64,000 nucleotides of DNA from Apricaphanius iberus (GCA_028564705.1 JAPXFQ010001354.1:1-64000); one strand, 5' to 3'; positions 21,800 to 32,850 are shown, counted from the stretch's first letter. The notes: generated from the letters alone by a model not told the origin. Program-made: numbers and translations.

Positions 21800-22712
21800 C
21801 TCTATCAGGAAAGTCTCTCCTAATGAATGATTACATCATTACTCATGATATGTATGCTCTGTTTCTCTCAGAAACTTGGCTAGATGGAAATACAGAACAA
21901 AAAGTACTAATAGAGACTTGCACTACTTCATTAGTGAGACCACAAAAAACAAAAGAGGTGGTAGCCTCGCTGCAATCTTTGACCAATCACTAAATTTCAA
22001 AAAGGTATCGCTAGGTGAGTTCGTCCCCTTTGAATATGTAGCCAATAAACCACTGGACAAATTAACCAAAACAAAGTCCTATTTCTAAACATATATAAAC
22101 TACTAAAACCTAACACAAACATTTTTAACGACTTCAATGACCTTTGCTCTGCAATATGTCTAGACTATGACCAAATAGCAATTGTGGGAGATTTCAACAT
22201 CCTTACTGACAAGCCCCAAGATAGCTGGACAGAAGCATTAAACGATGCCCTCCATAACTTTGGCCTAACCCAACACATTAATGAGCCAACTAAGGACACA
22301 CTCTGGACCTACTTATTAGCAAAGACTTAAATATCTCTAACATTACGATAAGGATCGTAACTGATGTCACTTTATCTGACCATTTCTGAATCTCATTTGA
22401 AAGTACCATTTTAGCTAACATATCTAATCCCAGTAAGACCCATGTTAAAAAAACGCTTCCTTAAAGAAAACTCAGCTGAAAACTTTAAACTGATGTACAC
22501 TCCTACCTTATCCAAATCCCCAACATCCACCAACACACATTCACTAAACAAACTGACAAATGATTTTCTATCCAAAATCTCAGACATGATTGATAAGATT
22601 GCGCCATTTAATGTCAAAATTGTCTCTAGTAAAAAGAAGTCTCTGTGGAGAAACGATCCACTGGTATGTAATGAAAAAAGGGTGAAAAATCCAAGACAAA
22701 GACAAAAATAAA
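21800..22712 (+). pseudogene. L2 copy B endonuclease region
   Basis: Recognisable are SLLMNDYIITHDMYALFLSETWLD, a broken GDFNI block near 22190, HTLDLLISKDL (22300) and VTLSDHF (22370). A spacer frame (22442-22711) ends KKKSLWRNDPLV. Many stops and shifts show long decay. The product would have been the target-nicking AP endonuclease. Confidence 0.7.
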
Positions 22713-22917
22713 TATCAATTAACCTTGAAGGATGTCAGGGAATCATTCTTTTCTGAGATTATTCACAGAAACAACAATAATGCAAGGACATTATTTGCTA
22801 CAGTGGAGAGATTAAGTACTCCTCCAGTGACAGTAGCCCCTGAACTAAAGTCCATAAGGGCCTGCAATTTGCCAGGTTCTTTACTGAAAAGATCTTTAAC
22901 ATAACATAACATTTACA

Positions 22918-23092
22918 GAAGGTAAATGGAATAAATTTATATAGCGCACTCACATTCATACACCGATACTATTATCAGTAGGCAATTTGGGGTTAAGTGC
23001 CTTGCCCAGGCAACTAGAGGAAGCCGGAATCGAACCTACCACCCTCCGATTGCAAGACAACTACTAAACCTACTGAACCACAGTCGCCGACA
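22918..23092 (-). mobile_element. tRNA-derived SINE, antisense
   Basis: On the minus strand the head reads GTGGTTCAGTAGG (A-box-like), then TTGCAATCGGAGGGT and GGTTCGATTCC (B box). The body words GGGCAAGGCACTTAACCC and ATTGCCTACTG follow, and the end has GCGCTATATAAATTTA. The same family occurs on the plus strand at 59799-60030. It inserted in the L2 copy B spacer. Confidence 0.8.
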
Positions 23093-23129
23093 ATCAGTAC
23101 CACAGCTTCAACCGCAAACCATTATTTAG

Positions 23130-23274
23130 TCCATTTTATTTATTTTTTTAAATATGAGTCGGTTTATGTCTTGTCCTAAATGTTTTACTGCTCAGTCGTA
23201 CTTGTATCTTAATTTCCCCTTGGGGATGAATAAAGTTTATTCTTATTCTGATTCTGAATAGCGTTAAGCCCATT
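23130..23274 (+). mobile_element. LINE 3' tail (CR1/Rex-like)
   Basis: AATTTCCCCTTGGGGATGAATAAAG followed by short TTATTC/TGATTC repeats is the usual 3' end of fish CR1/Rex-type LINEs. Only the tail is present (strong 5' truncation). Confidence 0.65.
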
Positions 23275-23474
23275 TAATACTCACGCAGAGAAAATATTTC
23301 CAAACAATAAATCAATCGGGCTTTGATTAAATTATCGAGAAACTAAGCTCTGCCACCTGCTGCTAGGATATATTACCTACAGGTTCTCTTAAAAAGGTCC
23401 TCCGAGCCATCAAGGTGGATCTAATCAAAATAGTTAACTTATCCTTCCTATCAGGTGTTTTCCACAAAGCCTTA

Positions 23475-24040
23475 GGCTACGTCCACACTAAGCCGATAAG
23501 GTTATACAGGGAGTTAGACGCCTAATGTTATCCACTCAACACGAGCATTTAAGTTCCCATGGTTGCGCAATCCCATACAGACCTGTGCAAATACTGGGCA
23601 AGCGCGAAAAGACGAACGGAAAACGTGTATAACCTATGTGACGCCAGCGCCTACATAATATATACAAGAAGCTCTACAGCACAGTACATATCTGCTTGTC
23701 CCGTTAACCGAAGAGAACAATAGCTGCTCAGAAGAAGAGAGAGTTTTTGGTGTGGACAGACGACGAGATCGATTTATTACTCTTCGCTGTTGTCTTTGTC
23801 TGTAGTGTCGTATTGTTATTGACGCAGCATTCATTGACGCCACTTCCTTTCATTATCCGGGGAAGCTGTCCACACTGGCTCGCTTAGCCGTTGAATTAAG
23901 ATTTACACGGCTCTCTTACCCGGCTAATAGTTATCCGACCACAGACCTTAAACGACGCCGGGTTAGTGTGGACGATAGGGGGGATGTAGACTAAATAATT
24001 ATACGTTTAAGGCATTAGCCGGCTTAGCGTGGACGTGCCC
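23475..24040. mobile_element. PIF/Harbinger MITE, 566 bp, TSD TTA
   Basis: Terminal inverted repeats GGCTACGTCCACACTAAGCC (left) and GGGCACGTCCACGCTAAGCC (right end, reverse complement) are flanked by TTA at 23472-23474 and 24041-24043. A three-base TTA/TAA duplication is diagnostic of PIF/Harbinger. Removing the element and one TTA rejoins the L2 reading frame (SGVFHKA then L-ETAVLK). It has no transposase and must be mobilised in trans. Confidence 0.9.
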
Positions 24041-24049
24041 TTAGAAACA

Positions 24050-24604
24050 GCAGTTCTCAAGTCAATACTAAAAAAGAAGAACGTAGACAACATGTTAATG
24101 CAAAACTACAGACCAATCTCTAATCTCCCATTTGTCTGTAAAATTATTGAAAAAGCTGTGTTCGAACACTTAAACAGCTTCCTAACAATGAACAACTGCT
24201 GATAGTATTATATCATCAGTCTGGTTTTCGTAAGCACCAGAGCACCGAGACAGTCCTTGTCAAAGTTTTCAGTGCCAACGGTCAGTATACTGACCGTGGA
24301 AAATCCACACTACTTTTACTATTGGACCTTAGTGCGGCGTTTGACACTATTGATCATGATATATTACTGGAATGTTTAGATGTTTAGGAATGTTTAATTT
24401 CCTCCACCTAAACAAAAACAAAACTGAAGTACTTATCTTTGGACCCAAAAAAGATTGACTAAATGATGACACAAGGAGACCTAGAAAAACTCATCCATGT
24501 TTTTATCTTTAGCCGCCTTGATTACTGTAACAGTTTCTTCACAGGTCTATCTAAAAAATCAGTCAGACAGCTGCAGCTGATCCAGAACGCTGCTGCTCGT
24601 GTTC
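24050..24604 (+). pseudogene. L2 copy B reverse transcriptase, internally deleted
   Basis: [36 protein letters not shown] and [19 protein letters not shown] give the RT fingers and first catalytic Asp. After a deletion the sequence continues with FIFSRLDYCNSFFTGL and LIQNAAARVL of the thumb/C-terminal region. The YADD box is missing. The reading frame continues across the giant insertion into TKTKKIDHINPILKSLHWLP at 39118. Confidence 0.8.
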
Positions 24605-25157
24605 TATGAAGGTAAAAATCTAAAGTTATATGTCAAACATCACAGCAGGGAGAAAAAAAAAATTACACACTCAAACCGATTTTGAAATTGCACTAAAATC
24701 CCAGACATGAAAGACCCTGTGTGAAACAAATGAGTTCGTGTCAGATTTTCACCTGGAGCAAACTTTCACATTAACCTGTTTTGAATGTGAAGTCACATAG
24801 AAATATTCGGACGTCTGCATTAATTTTTATATAAAAATAATTATCGCTCACAGCTAATCGTTAGTTGTTTCTGGCTAAACATATGTTTTAAATGTGTACA
24901 TTTCTGTTTACAACTTCAACGTATTGATTTCAACCACTCGAATCTGCTGTTTAGTGCGCACATCCGCTACGACGAATCACAGCGCGGCAAACAGTACATT
25001 CAGTTTGACACACTACCTGCGCAATATTTGTGTCAAAACTAACTTGTAGTTGAAGGATAAGGGCAGGTGGTTGTGATGTCACCGATATATCAACCAATCA
25101 GAGCATGAGGGTGGGATCTGTTGACGTGCAATATCTTTTTTCCTCTTCATTACCGTC

Positions 25158-25175
25158 ATGGCGCAGCAAGCTGGG
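25158..25175 (+). CDS. Short first exon in the left terminal repeat
   Basis: ATG GCG CAG CAA GCT GGG (M-A-Q-Q-A-G) is followed at once by a consensus 5' splice site GTAAGT (25176-25181). The mirror copy in the right repeat (38426-38409) reads M-V-Q-Q-A-G with the same donor. Conservation of start codon, frame and donor in both repeats suggests a shared 5' exon feeding genes transcribed inward from each end. Here transcription into the element would run into the nested hAT. Confidence 0.5.
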
Positions 25176-25912
25176 GTAAGTTACGTCGCCAAACATCATA
25201 AGACATGTGCGTTATTTCTTTTTTGAAGAGGAAATAGAGCCATATCAGCTAAATATTCCACCCCTATAACACCTTTTATCACGTTTATTTGAATAAGAAC
25301 TCTGGTTAGTGTAAAAATTCACTGCTAGCTTCCCGGCTAGTATAAATACTGTCAGCTATATCCAGGCACAGAGACAACCGGAAAACTTCTCATGACCAAA
25401 TGAGAAAAGCAGTGTTGCCAACTCCTCAGTAAGGAAAGTAGCTATTGGCTGTCCCAAAAGTCGCTAGAAGTCGCTAAATGACGTCATCGCCTAATTTGCA
25501 TAATTGGCAATTTGCAAATAACTGTAACGGACGCTGTAGGAGAGAGGAATAACGTCGTGGGAGAGACAAAAGTGAGTAAAAAAACACCCTAAATATGTTT
25601 AGAACTACAAATGTACAAAAATAATTTCAACATTAACAACATTTAATGATTTTAATGCTTTGTCTAGATCCACATTACACACATCAGTTTTGTCATGTAT
25701 TGTTAAATGTTATAACAGCAAATTTAATCAAAAGATTGTTCTGTAGGGTGAAATTGCTAGCTCTACAACCAACCCTCCTCCTTTATCCGGGCTTGGGACC
25801 GGCAAAGTGACCCAAAAGACACACTCTGGCAGAGTTACTTAGGTTGTTTTTCTTTTAAGTTGTTTTTTTTTTTTTTTTTATGTTTTTTTTTTTTTTTTTC
25901 CATTTTTTTTTT

Positions 25913-26262
25913 AGGGGTGGTTTGTTTAGTTTTCGTTTATAACTTAATACTTTAAAGGCTGGTTGAAGCCGTTTATTGGTGACAAAACAAGTCACGGTAA
26001 ACCATGAACATAATTTGCAACAACAATAACATGTTTAACATTTTTTGTATAGACGGTTTTAACTTGACAACATTAAGTTTTTTTTATTTATTTACTTTTT
26101 TTGAGGGGTGGTTTGTTTAGTTTTCATTTATAACTTAATACTTTAAAGGCTGGTTGAAGCCGTTTATTGGTGACAAAACAAGTCACGGTAAACCACGAAC
26201 ATAATTTGCAACAACAATAACATGTTTAACATTTTTTGTATAACTTGACAACATTAACAATC
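25913..26262. repeat. 191-bp-period tandem duplication inside the hAT
   Basis: The segment starting AGGGGTGGTTTGTTTAG at 25913 is repeated at 26104, with near identity over about 155 bp. It covers words such as TTTAAAGGCTGGTTGAAGCC and GTCACGGTAAACCA. It lies downstream of the transposase stop codon, in the presumed 3' untranslated region. Confidence 0.85.
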
Positions 26263-26402
26263 TAAATTGACCAAAAAGAGACAACAGAAAAAAACTGTCA
26301 GTGGCAAAGAAAATGATAACTAGTTTGGTCCTAATTCAGGTTCATTGTTTTTTACAGGTTCCTCGGCCTCCACACAGACACACACACACACGCTGTGCTG
26401 GC

Positions 26403-28406
26403 TCACAGAAAGAGAAGGTCATCATAATTTTGGTCAAGGCTTTCTATGGCAGGTTCAGCAACTGAGGGAGCTGACTTAAATGAGTAAGCAGCTGATGTGC
26501 CAAAAAGCTGCAAAACATTATCAGGCAGCTTGTGCTCATAGCAAGCCTCACCACACAGTTTCAGACCATATCGGACATACAGGATGGAGTTCAGGGTTTG
26601 CAAGGACATCCGATTTCTAAGTTTGCTTTTTACCACACTCATCTGACTGAATACTCTCTCAACTTCAGCATTTGAGTGTGGCAAGGACAACACAGACACA
26701 GCAGCCATTGCAAGTTCCTGAAATGGGTTGATATCAGCTGCATCCCTGAACTTCCAAATCTCACTCCAGAAGCCCACTGTGTTATTTGTTTCATTCCACC
26801 TACTAAGGTGGATGGCACGCCATTGCTGGACAATCTTGTCTATGTCTGCAGGAGAATAACCAAGGAGCTTGGCTATTTTGGCTATTTCTGCAGGGCTCTT
26901 GTTGTGCTTTAGAGTTTCTACCACATTGAAAACTGACATGTACTGCAATGTTTCAATGTTGTCCGGGAGTCTCACCCTCAACTCATTAGTGAGGGAGATG
27001 GTGAAGGCTACACACCGCTTTCGGACATTGTTCTCCTCTTCAGGCGCAAGGTGGAGCTCAGCTGCCTTTGACTCAAACAGGTAACCAAGGTACGGTTTGG
27101 GACTGATGTATCCATCAATTGGCCCTTTGAGTGCATCAACATTAGCCAGTGGATTCAGCACCCTGCTACTCACAGACTTGATCAGGCTAACCAAGCTGTC
27201 AAGAAGTTTAAGAGGATCAACCTGCTCTCCCTCAAAAGCTTTGATGGCCAACTGTACCTCACCCAGCACTGACTTCAAAAAAGTCAGATACAAAATGTTT
27301 TGAGGATCACTGTACATGGAGTATAAAACATCAGCCATGTAGCAGTGTTCACTGGACTTGGTGACTGCGAAATGCAGTTTAAGTTCCTCCCACTGGTCCA
27401 AAATGCGTGAAACCGCTGGTTCAATGGAGAGCCAACGTGTGGCACACACCTTAGTGATCTGTAAGGGTTTCTCCCCACAGTTGATGGTCTCATATATGGC
27501 CTTGTAGGCCTCCCTGCGCTTTGGAGACACTGAAAACCAGTTATAAGTCTCCCTTACCAAGTACTCCACACTACGGGGGATTGTGTCATTGGAAGCATGA
27601 CTTACAGCAAGCTGCAGAGAGTGACACACACAGCGAATAAGGACAAGATCTTTGAGGCCATACTCCTCCTTCAGCACTTTATGAACCCCATTGTTAATCC
27701 CTGTCATAACAGAGGCGTTGTCAGTCCCTATCCCCAGGAGTTTCTCTTTTTTAAGACTACACTTCTCCAGAAAAGCCACAACAGCACGGGCTATAGATCT
27801 GGCATCTCCTCCCTCTAGCTCAACAAGCCCCAGAAATGTTGAGACAATTGTCTGCTTGGTGTCACTAAAGTACCTTATCACAACCCCCAGGTACTTAGAG
27901 ACACTAACATCTGTGGACTCATCGAGGAGGAGGCTGAAACGCTGGTCACCCACATCTGTGACCAACTTTTTCAGAAAGTATGGTGCTAGAAGACCATTAA
28001 TCATCTCTGTGCACTTTGTCCTGTGCATTTTGAAATGAGTCGCAGCAGTGGAGTCTGAAAAAGCAATTTTACATGCTTCCCCAATATGGTCACATGCCAG
28101 CAAGGAACAGTGTTCAGCAATAGCTAATGCCATGGTGGCTTCAGCCTTTTTTGCAGAGTCTGTTTTTTTAATAATTAATGGCAGCTTGCTCTGGGTGGAG
28201 CTGTTATAAGGCTTTGCCTTTTGAGTATGTTTTTGTGTTGCCATGTGTTTTTTAAAATCACAAAGTTTGGCGTAGAAATCGGCCTTACAGTACATGCAGT
28301 ATGCCCGTGTATTGTCACCAATAAACGGCTTCAACCAGCCTTTAAATTCAGGATTTGATTCCCACTCCTTTCTGTACTTTTGACTGAAGAGTTTAAACTG
28401 AGCCAT
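26403..28406 (-). CDS. hAT-superfamily transposase (KIAA1586/ZNF862-like), intact, 667 aa
   Basis: It catalyses cut-and-paste transposition of its own element. The N-terminal C-x2-C...H-x5-H zinc finger (YCMYCKADFY...FKKHMATQKH, residues about 35-60) is a BED/TTF-type DNA-binding domain. The RNase-H-like core shows LLLDESTDVS (about 155-165) and GTDNASVM (about 225), carrying catalytic Asp residues, and CATRWLS. An inserted helical domain follows. The C-terminal hAT dimerisation region has PFQELAMAAVSVLSLPHSNAEVERVFSQM with the catalytic Glu, then KSKLRNRMSLQTLNSIL. I start at ATG 28406, just before the zinc finger. There is no frameshift or stop, and hAT ends flank it in correct positions. 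The related host genes are domesticated hATs, but the terminal repeats and target duplication show this is a transposon copy. Confidence 0.93.
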   Translation of the reverse strand: MAQFKLFSQKYRKEWESNPEFKGWLKPFIGDNTRAYCMYCKADFYAKLCDFKKHMATQKHTQKAKPYNSSTQSKLPLIIKKTDSAKKAEATMALAIAEHCSLLACDHIGEACKIAFSDSTAATHFKMHRTKCTEMINGLLAPYFLKKLVTDVGDQRFSLLLDESTDVSVSKYLGVVIRYFSDTKQTIVSTFLGLVELEGGDARSIARAVVAFLEKCSLKKEKLLGIGTDNASVMTGINNGVHKVLKEEYGLKDLVLIRCVCHSLQLAVSHASNDTIPRSVEYLVRETYNWFSVSPKRREAYKAIYETINCGEKPLQITKVCATRWLSIEPAVSRILDQWEELKLHFAVTKSSEHCYMADVLYSMYSDPQNILYLTFLKSVLGEVQLAIKAFEGEQVDPLKLLDSLVSLIKSVSSRVLNPLANVDALKGPIDGYISPKPYLGYLFESKAAELHLAPEEENNVRKRCVAFTISLTNELRVRLPDNIETLQYMSVFNVVETLKHNKSPAEIAKIAKLLGYSPADIDKIVQQWRAIHLSRWNETNNTVGFWSEIWKFRDAADINPFQELAMAAVSVLSLPHSNAEVERVFSQMSVVKSKLRNRMSLQTLNSILYVRYGLKLCGEACYEHKLPDNVLQLFGTSAAYSFKSAPSVAEPAIESLDQNYDDLLFL

Positions 28407-28822
28407 GCTGAGCTAGCTAGCAAGATCTTATGTCACAGATAGGTAGGCTACACACACAGTAGACGAGGTGAATAAGTGACTGAGCTGCTGAGGTTGTGTG
28501 AGTCAAATGCAGTGATTTATTTGTGTAACAGCGTCACAGCAAAGAAACGTTTACATTTAAATCCCGCTCTGCAAGCCAGCGGGGGCTTTCTTTTGCGCAA
28601 GCGCATTTCATTTGCAGTCCGGACGCCGAGTGGTGAGGGTCTCCTCTCTCTCTCTGCTCCGCCCATAGACTGTAGATGGGACTGCTGCGCAAGGCTACTG
28701 TGAGACTGGCCGCCTGTAAGTGCTTTGGGACGGGGGAGGGGCTCACGTTGAGGACAGTAACTGCAGAACAATACGTGCTTCACGCCAGAGTCTCCAAAAC
28801 ACCAGATAAGTCTCCAATAACA

Positions 28823-28932
28823 CCAGAAAAAGTCGCTAGATTTGTCGCTAGTCGCTTTTTTGAAAAAAAAGTCGCTATAGGGTCTGAAAAGTCGCTAAAT
28901 CTAGCGACAAAGTCGCTAAGTTGGCAACACTG
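28823..28932. promoter_or_regulatory. Subterminal GTCGCTA repeat cluster of the hAT
   Basis: Within about 100 bp of the right end, GTCGCTA (or GTCGCTT) occurs six times on the plus strand and once as TAGCGAC. Two more occur near the left end (25469-25490). Arrays of short repeats next to hAT ends are known transposase-binding sites, so this role is inferred by analogy. Confidence 0.6.
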
Positions 28933-29462
28933 GAGAAAAGACTAGACATTCATGTTACCCACATGTGATTTTTATTTTTATGTACCACTCACTAATTTTA
29001 AAATCACTTGATAATCCTAGGTAAGGCTGTTGTTCAATTTACACTGGTGATTTGAGAATGAGCAATAGTTTAATCATGTTGAATCAACTGGGCCTGCAGT
29101 TATTTTACACAAGGTATTACTCAAACATAAACTCAGAATGGGTTCATGTGGTAGAAGTTATGAACGTAAGATGAAATGTTGTTGTAAATTACTAAGGTTA
29201 GTTTTGCATAAAGCATATCAAATGTCTTAGTCTGAGAAATGGTTAAATAATTGTCAGATTATTTGTGAGCGTGCCCAAGCATTTACCAAAGTAATAAATA
29301 GGTCTTTAGATATGTTATCATAATATTGCTAAACTTGGGGGAAAGCTGCTTAGCATGAGCTTTACAAATCTAAAGGACCACCAAAAGACCATATTAGATG
29401 AACTGTAATTTGAATATAAAGCATACCATCCCAAAAGCTGCATTACCTACTGAATACATCGA

Positions 29463-30051
29463 TTTTATACCATGGTTTGGGTGAATACTCGATTCTGACT
29501 GGCTGGAAGGTGTACATTAAAAAGTGATGGTGTACACCTAGGAAAGATGTCCCGTCAAATTGCCTGATGACAGTTCTAAATTATTGCACTGGCTCAAATG
29601 GCAACCAAGACTCAACCTTATTTGCATCTCCCTCTGGAAACACACAAGCAGTAAGTAGTGCACTGGCCTTAGAAATGATACTTTTTATATGGTAGCGTAA
29701 GCTAAAGCCAACATCTCACTTCCCATCACCGATAAACTGCTGCGATCGGCTCGTTGTGGCCACGTTGCTTGGCAACGCCTGTATACGGAAGATGTTAAAT
29801 AGTGTGCTCAACTTATAAAAAAACCATTGTGTTTTTAACTGTAAAACATATTAAATTATTATTAATTGATTAAATATTTCTTTCTTTCGTAAGTGACCAT
29901 GGTATAAACGGGACAATGCCCGACGAGGTGTCCATTATCAGAAAATAATGGACTTTGCGGAAGCAACCGTCCTCCGCTTCGTGTCAGACGGTTCACGCAT
30001 GCGCGTCGTCCATTATTTTCTGATAATGAACACCTCGTCGGGCATTATCCC
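29463..30051. mobile_element. MITE-like palindromic sequences inside the giant element
   Basis: Two nested inverted-repeat signals are present. TTTATACCATGGT (29464-29476) mirrors ACCATGGTATAAA (29896-29908). Directly adjacent, a 43-bp arm GGGACAATGCCCGACGAGG... (29910-29952) is mirrored at 30009-30051 with two differences, leaving a 56-bp loop. The second could form a long hairpin. No transposase is present, and the superfamily and exact borders are not clear. Confidence 0.65.
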
Positions 30052-30430
30052 TTACATAGAGCACCGTTCTTGTGAAATGATCGAGGATTGATGTTGAGCG
30101 GACTCATCACAGACGTGCTGTCCGTGGCATTCAACAGATGATGGTGCTGCGTTTCTCTGCACCTCAGTTGATGGAGTATAAACTAGGCTTTAAAGCTTTA
30201 TAAATCTATTCAAAAGTGAAAAGAAGTTTCCAGTAAAACTACTCACCACTTTTTTTTCTCAGGAAGTTAAAAGTACATTTTAAAGAGTAAATTTAAATTT
30301 TGTGATTTTAATGGGGAAATAGTTAACTTTAATGTTTTTAGACTGTCATTATTTGAATTGTAATTTTTGAAGGATCATGCCAAAGTACTTGTTTAAGTAT
30401 TTGTCATGTTTGCTGTTACTAAACTAGATC

Positions 30431-30517
30431 ATGTATCTGAGGGTATCAAACAACAATCTTGCAACAACAACCTTGGCTTTCTTCCGGGAAGCAATACAGA
30501 CTTTTGGTTTGCCAGAG
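30431..30517 (+). pseudogene. Integrase-like transposase exon of the giant element
   Basis: ATG TAT CTG AGG... encodes MYLRVSNNNLATTTLAFFRE...FGLPER and stops at a consensus donor GTAAGT (30518-30523). I recognise this as the block of a fish integrase-core (rve-like) protein family around the second catalytic Asp, where the next exon normally starts VRTDQG or VRGDQG. It is on the plus strand, opposite to the HECT gene. I could not find the following exon with the DQG block nor a clear upstream exon, so the transposase is probably truncated. A weaker exon-like stretch (30830-30928, ending AAAG|GTAC, with an in-frame stop) lies downstream. Confidence 0.6.
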
Positions 30518-32139
30518 AGGTAAGTATGGCTCCCACTATGAATAGTTTTGGCTGTTATTTGTGTTAAAGAGGCTATATGAAGTTTCCTGAAATTTCAACT
30601 CTTGACTAATCTATTCTGTCCGTGGAAAAAAATCCAAAACCTCCTATCAATAACTTCTGCTACAATCTGACTATTAGATTACAAAAAAAAGAAGAAAAAA
30701 AGTCAGCATTTTCATTCCATGCTGTGCAGGAACTGCGTCAGATATTTTAATAAAAGCGCAAGCGTTTAATTTTACTTTTATCTGTAGTTCTTTGGTCAGG
30801 TTGTTTTGACTGAATATTACTTAACAGATACTATTGAAAAGTTATTAACTCGTCAGATGATTGTTGGAGATGAATAGCTTGCAGACAAACTGGACTCTGA
30901 CGAAATAATAAACCTGTTAAAGGTACAGTTTTTGCAGTTATTTTGTACATTTTTCATAATATTAGAGGTAATTTGGATGAAGTAGGCTATAATAAAAGTT
31001 CACAGAAAAGATAATGTATTTGTTTTTATTCTGATGGAGCTTTGTACGTTCATAAATGTCAACTTCTCCAACTTCAGCAGAACAGAAAACCATATCCCAA
31101 GGATCCACAATTTTAATCTATACTTCAAACAGTGCAACTGACATTCAACTGTACTTTTCATAAAAACCTAATTTAATGAACACTTGTTCTCACAGTGACC
31201 ATTAGTAAAATTAAGAACATCTTAGTAACGGTAGTTTAGTGTACCCTAACTGTACCGTACAAATACAGTCAATGCAATTTCATATTAGTCCAAACCCACT
31301 GTCATTAGTAGCAATGCAACCTTCCAAATTTTGTTTGAATCCCTCATAAGTTGTGTAGTGACTAGGCAAGCGCAGGATGTGAAAACAAGTGGAAGATGTT
31401 GGATAGTCTGCCTTTACCACCTCCACTTGCATGTCCTGTATGGGTATCTCCCAGCCAACCCAGAACTTCACCAACTGCTTTAGTTTCGGATCTGCCACTA
31501 AAAAAGGAAATAAAGGAAATCAGAGAACAAGTTAAATCAATAACATATACAAATTTAAGAAAAACTTCGCAATGTCAGTTATCCTAAAATGTACTTTTAT
31601 TTTACATCTTTGTGTTTTACAGAGATAAAAAATTTGGAAGAAGTTTATTTAATTTTGTATATTTTATTTAGTATACTAAATATTTGCTGAACTGGTCACT
31701 GTGTAATCAGCTAGATAAATATTTATCTGAAAGTAAACTTTTATAATAAAGTTGGCGATTCTCAATGCACACCATTTGGAAAACAGACATTTCTCTATAA
31801 ACTGCCGGAGGTAACCAGCAACCAACGATTTGGCAGCGGTGTGAGCATCCATCCTCTTGTTCATCTTCCTCGGGCCAGATTATGTTTTGAAGAACCATCT
31901 TTATAAAAAAAAAATAAAGTGTGGCTGAAGATAAAACTATATATCTTTATTTTTTTAAATATATAATCTGAACAATGTAACATACCTGGGCACTTCATTC
32001 AGCCATTTTGTGACATGGGACAACCACGGGTACGACATCTGGTCTGGCCTCCAAGAGTGGCCATAACATTGACTCTTTCAAGCCTTGCCTCAACTGCTGT
32101 ATTTGTTGAGAGCTTCGTCCGAGGACCTACAAAAACAGA

Positions 32140-32850
32140 AACTCAAAAAATTACAATATTGTTTAAAAGTTAATTTATTTCAGAAATTCAACTTAAAATT
32201 TTCATTACGTGATGCAGACACTATTTTTAAGACAAAGCTTATAACCTTCCCTTTTTGGAAAAGCTTATAGTTAGAATGGCTTGGGTTATCCTGAGCTATT
32301 TTTGTAGCTATGCTGCTATAGGTTTAGACTGTTGGAGGACAGACTACTTATCTTCTCTCCTACTTTTCTCTTCTACTACTCTCCAGATATATTTTTCTGC
32401 TGTTATTGCCATTGTTAATCTTACACAGTCTGAGGATACCTGGTCTGGTATCCTGCTCAAATATAACGCCCTCTGCTGGATGAGGAACATCGGTCTAGAT
32501 GATGCTCAAAGAGTCCGAGCATCCTCCATGCGGTCTCTTCTCTGTCTTAGATGCACAGACGGTCGTGGCAGATGACCGCTTGTACTGCGCAAGGTTCTGG
32601 TTCTGCCAGAGGTTTCTTCCTGTTAAAGGGGAGTTTTTCCTTTCCTTTGTCTCTACATGCAGTATTATGGATTGCTGAATTTGGATTGCTGTGGTTGGAG
32701 GTAGGCCTCAATGGCGCCCAACCCCTTATCAACGACTTCATGCAATCTGCTGGGATTCCTTAGATATAAAACTTTTAACAGATTGGAATGTTTGTATAAT
32801 TGTATTGAAAATACTTTTGTTGTAAAGTGCCCTGAAAAGTGAATTGAATT
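32140..32850 (+). mobile_element. L2 LINE 3' end inserted in a HECT-gene intron
   Basis: This begins at the last L2 ORF2 codons (FKTKLITFPFWKSL) and continues through typical L2 3' untranslated words: GGTTCTGCCAGAGGTTTCTT, TTAAAGGGGAGTTTTTCC and TAAAGTGCCCTGAAAAG. A 5'-truncated copy, plus strand, antisense to the HECT gene. Confidence 0.75.

Larger units (their letters stand above)
21760..24604 (+). mobile_element. L2-clade LINE copy B, 5' part (continues at 39118)
   Basis: Endonuclease and RT blocks of an L2-like ORF2 in decayed frames: ALFLSETWLDG, IVGDFNI (broken), HTLDLLISKDLN, LSDHF, KKKSLWRND, then [36 protein letters not shown] and [16 protein letters not shown] deletion removes the YADD core, and FIFSRLDYCNSFFTGLSKKS and LQLIQNAAARVL follow. 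Three insertions break it: a SINE/LINE tail (22918-23274), a PIF MITE (23475-24040) and the giant transposon (24605-39111). Its C-terminal end resumes at 39118. Confidence 0.85.
25410..28932. mobile_element. Complete hAT transposon, 3.5 kb, perfect 8-bp TSD
   Basis: The terminal inverted repeat CAGTGTTGCCAACT occurs at the left end. The right end is its reverse complement, with the last position differing. GAGAAAAG is duplicated exactly at 25402-25409 and 28933-28940. The right repeat of the giant element holds the unoccupied site with a single GAGAAAAG (38174-38181, reverse complement). The element has an uninterrupted 667-codon transposase. Subterminal GTCGCTA words are clustered at both ends and may be transposase-binding repeats. 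It could still be active. Confidence 0.95.
24605..29137. repeat. Left terminal inverted repeat of the giant transposon (contains nested hAT)
   Basis: Its sequence, skipping the hAT at 25410-28940, is the reverse complement of 37979-39111 with a small number of differences. It is shorter near the tip: about 110 bp between TATGAAGGTAAA and AATCTAAAG, present at the right end, are missing here. Confidence 0.9.

Noticed and set aside
26639..28038. Plus-strand and shifted minus-strand frames across the hAT transposase
   Set aside because: Shadows of the 667-codon transposase, with no independent features.
29571..29655. Possible plus-strand exon ending in GTAAGT
   Set aside because: It lies between the TTTATACCATGG inverted pair and is better explained as MITE sequence; no similarity to the integrase family.
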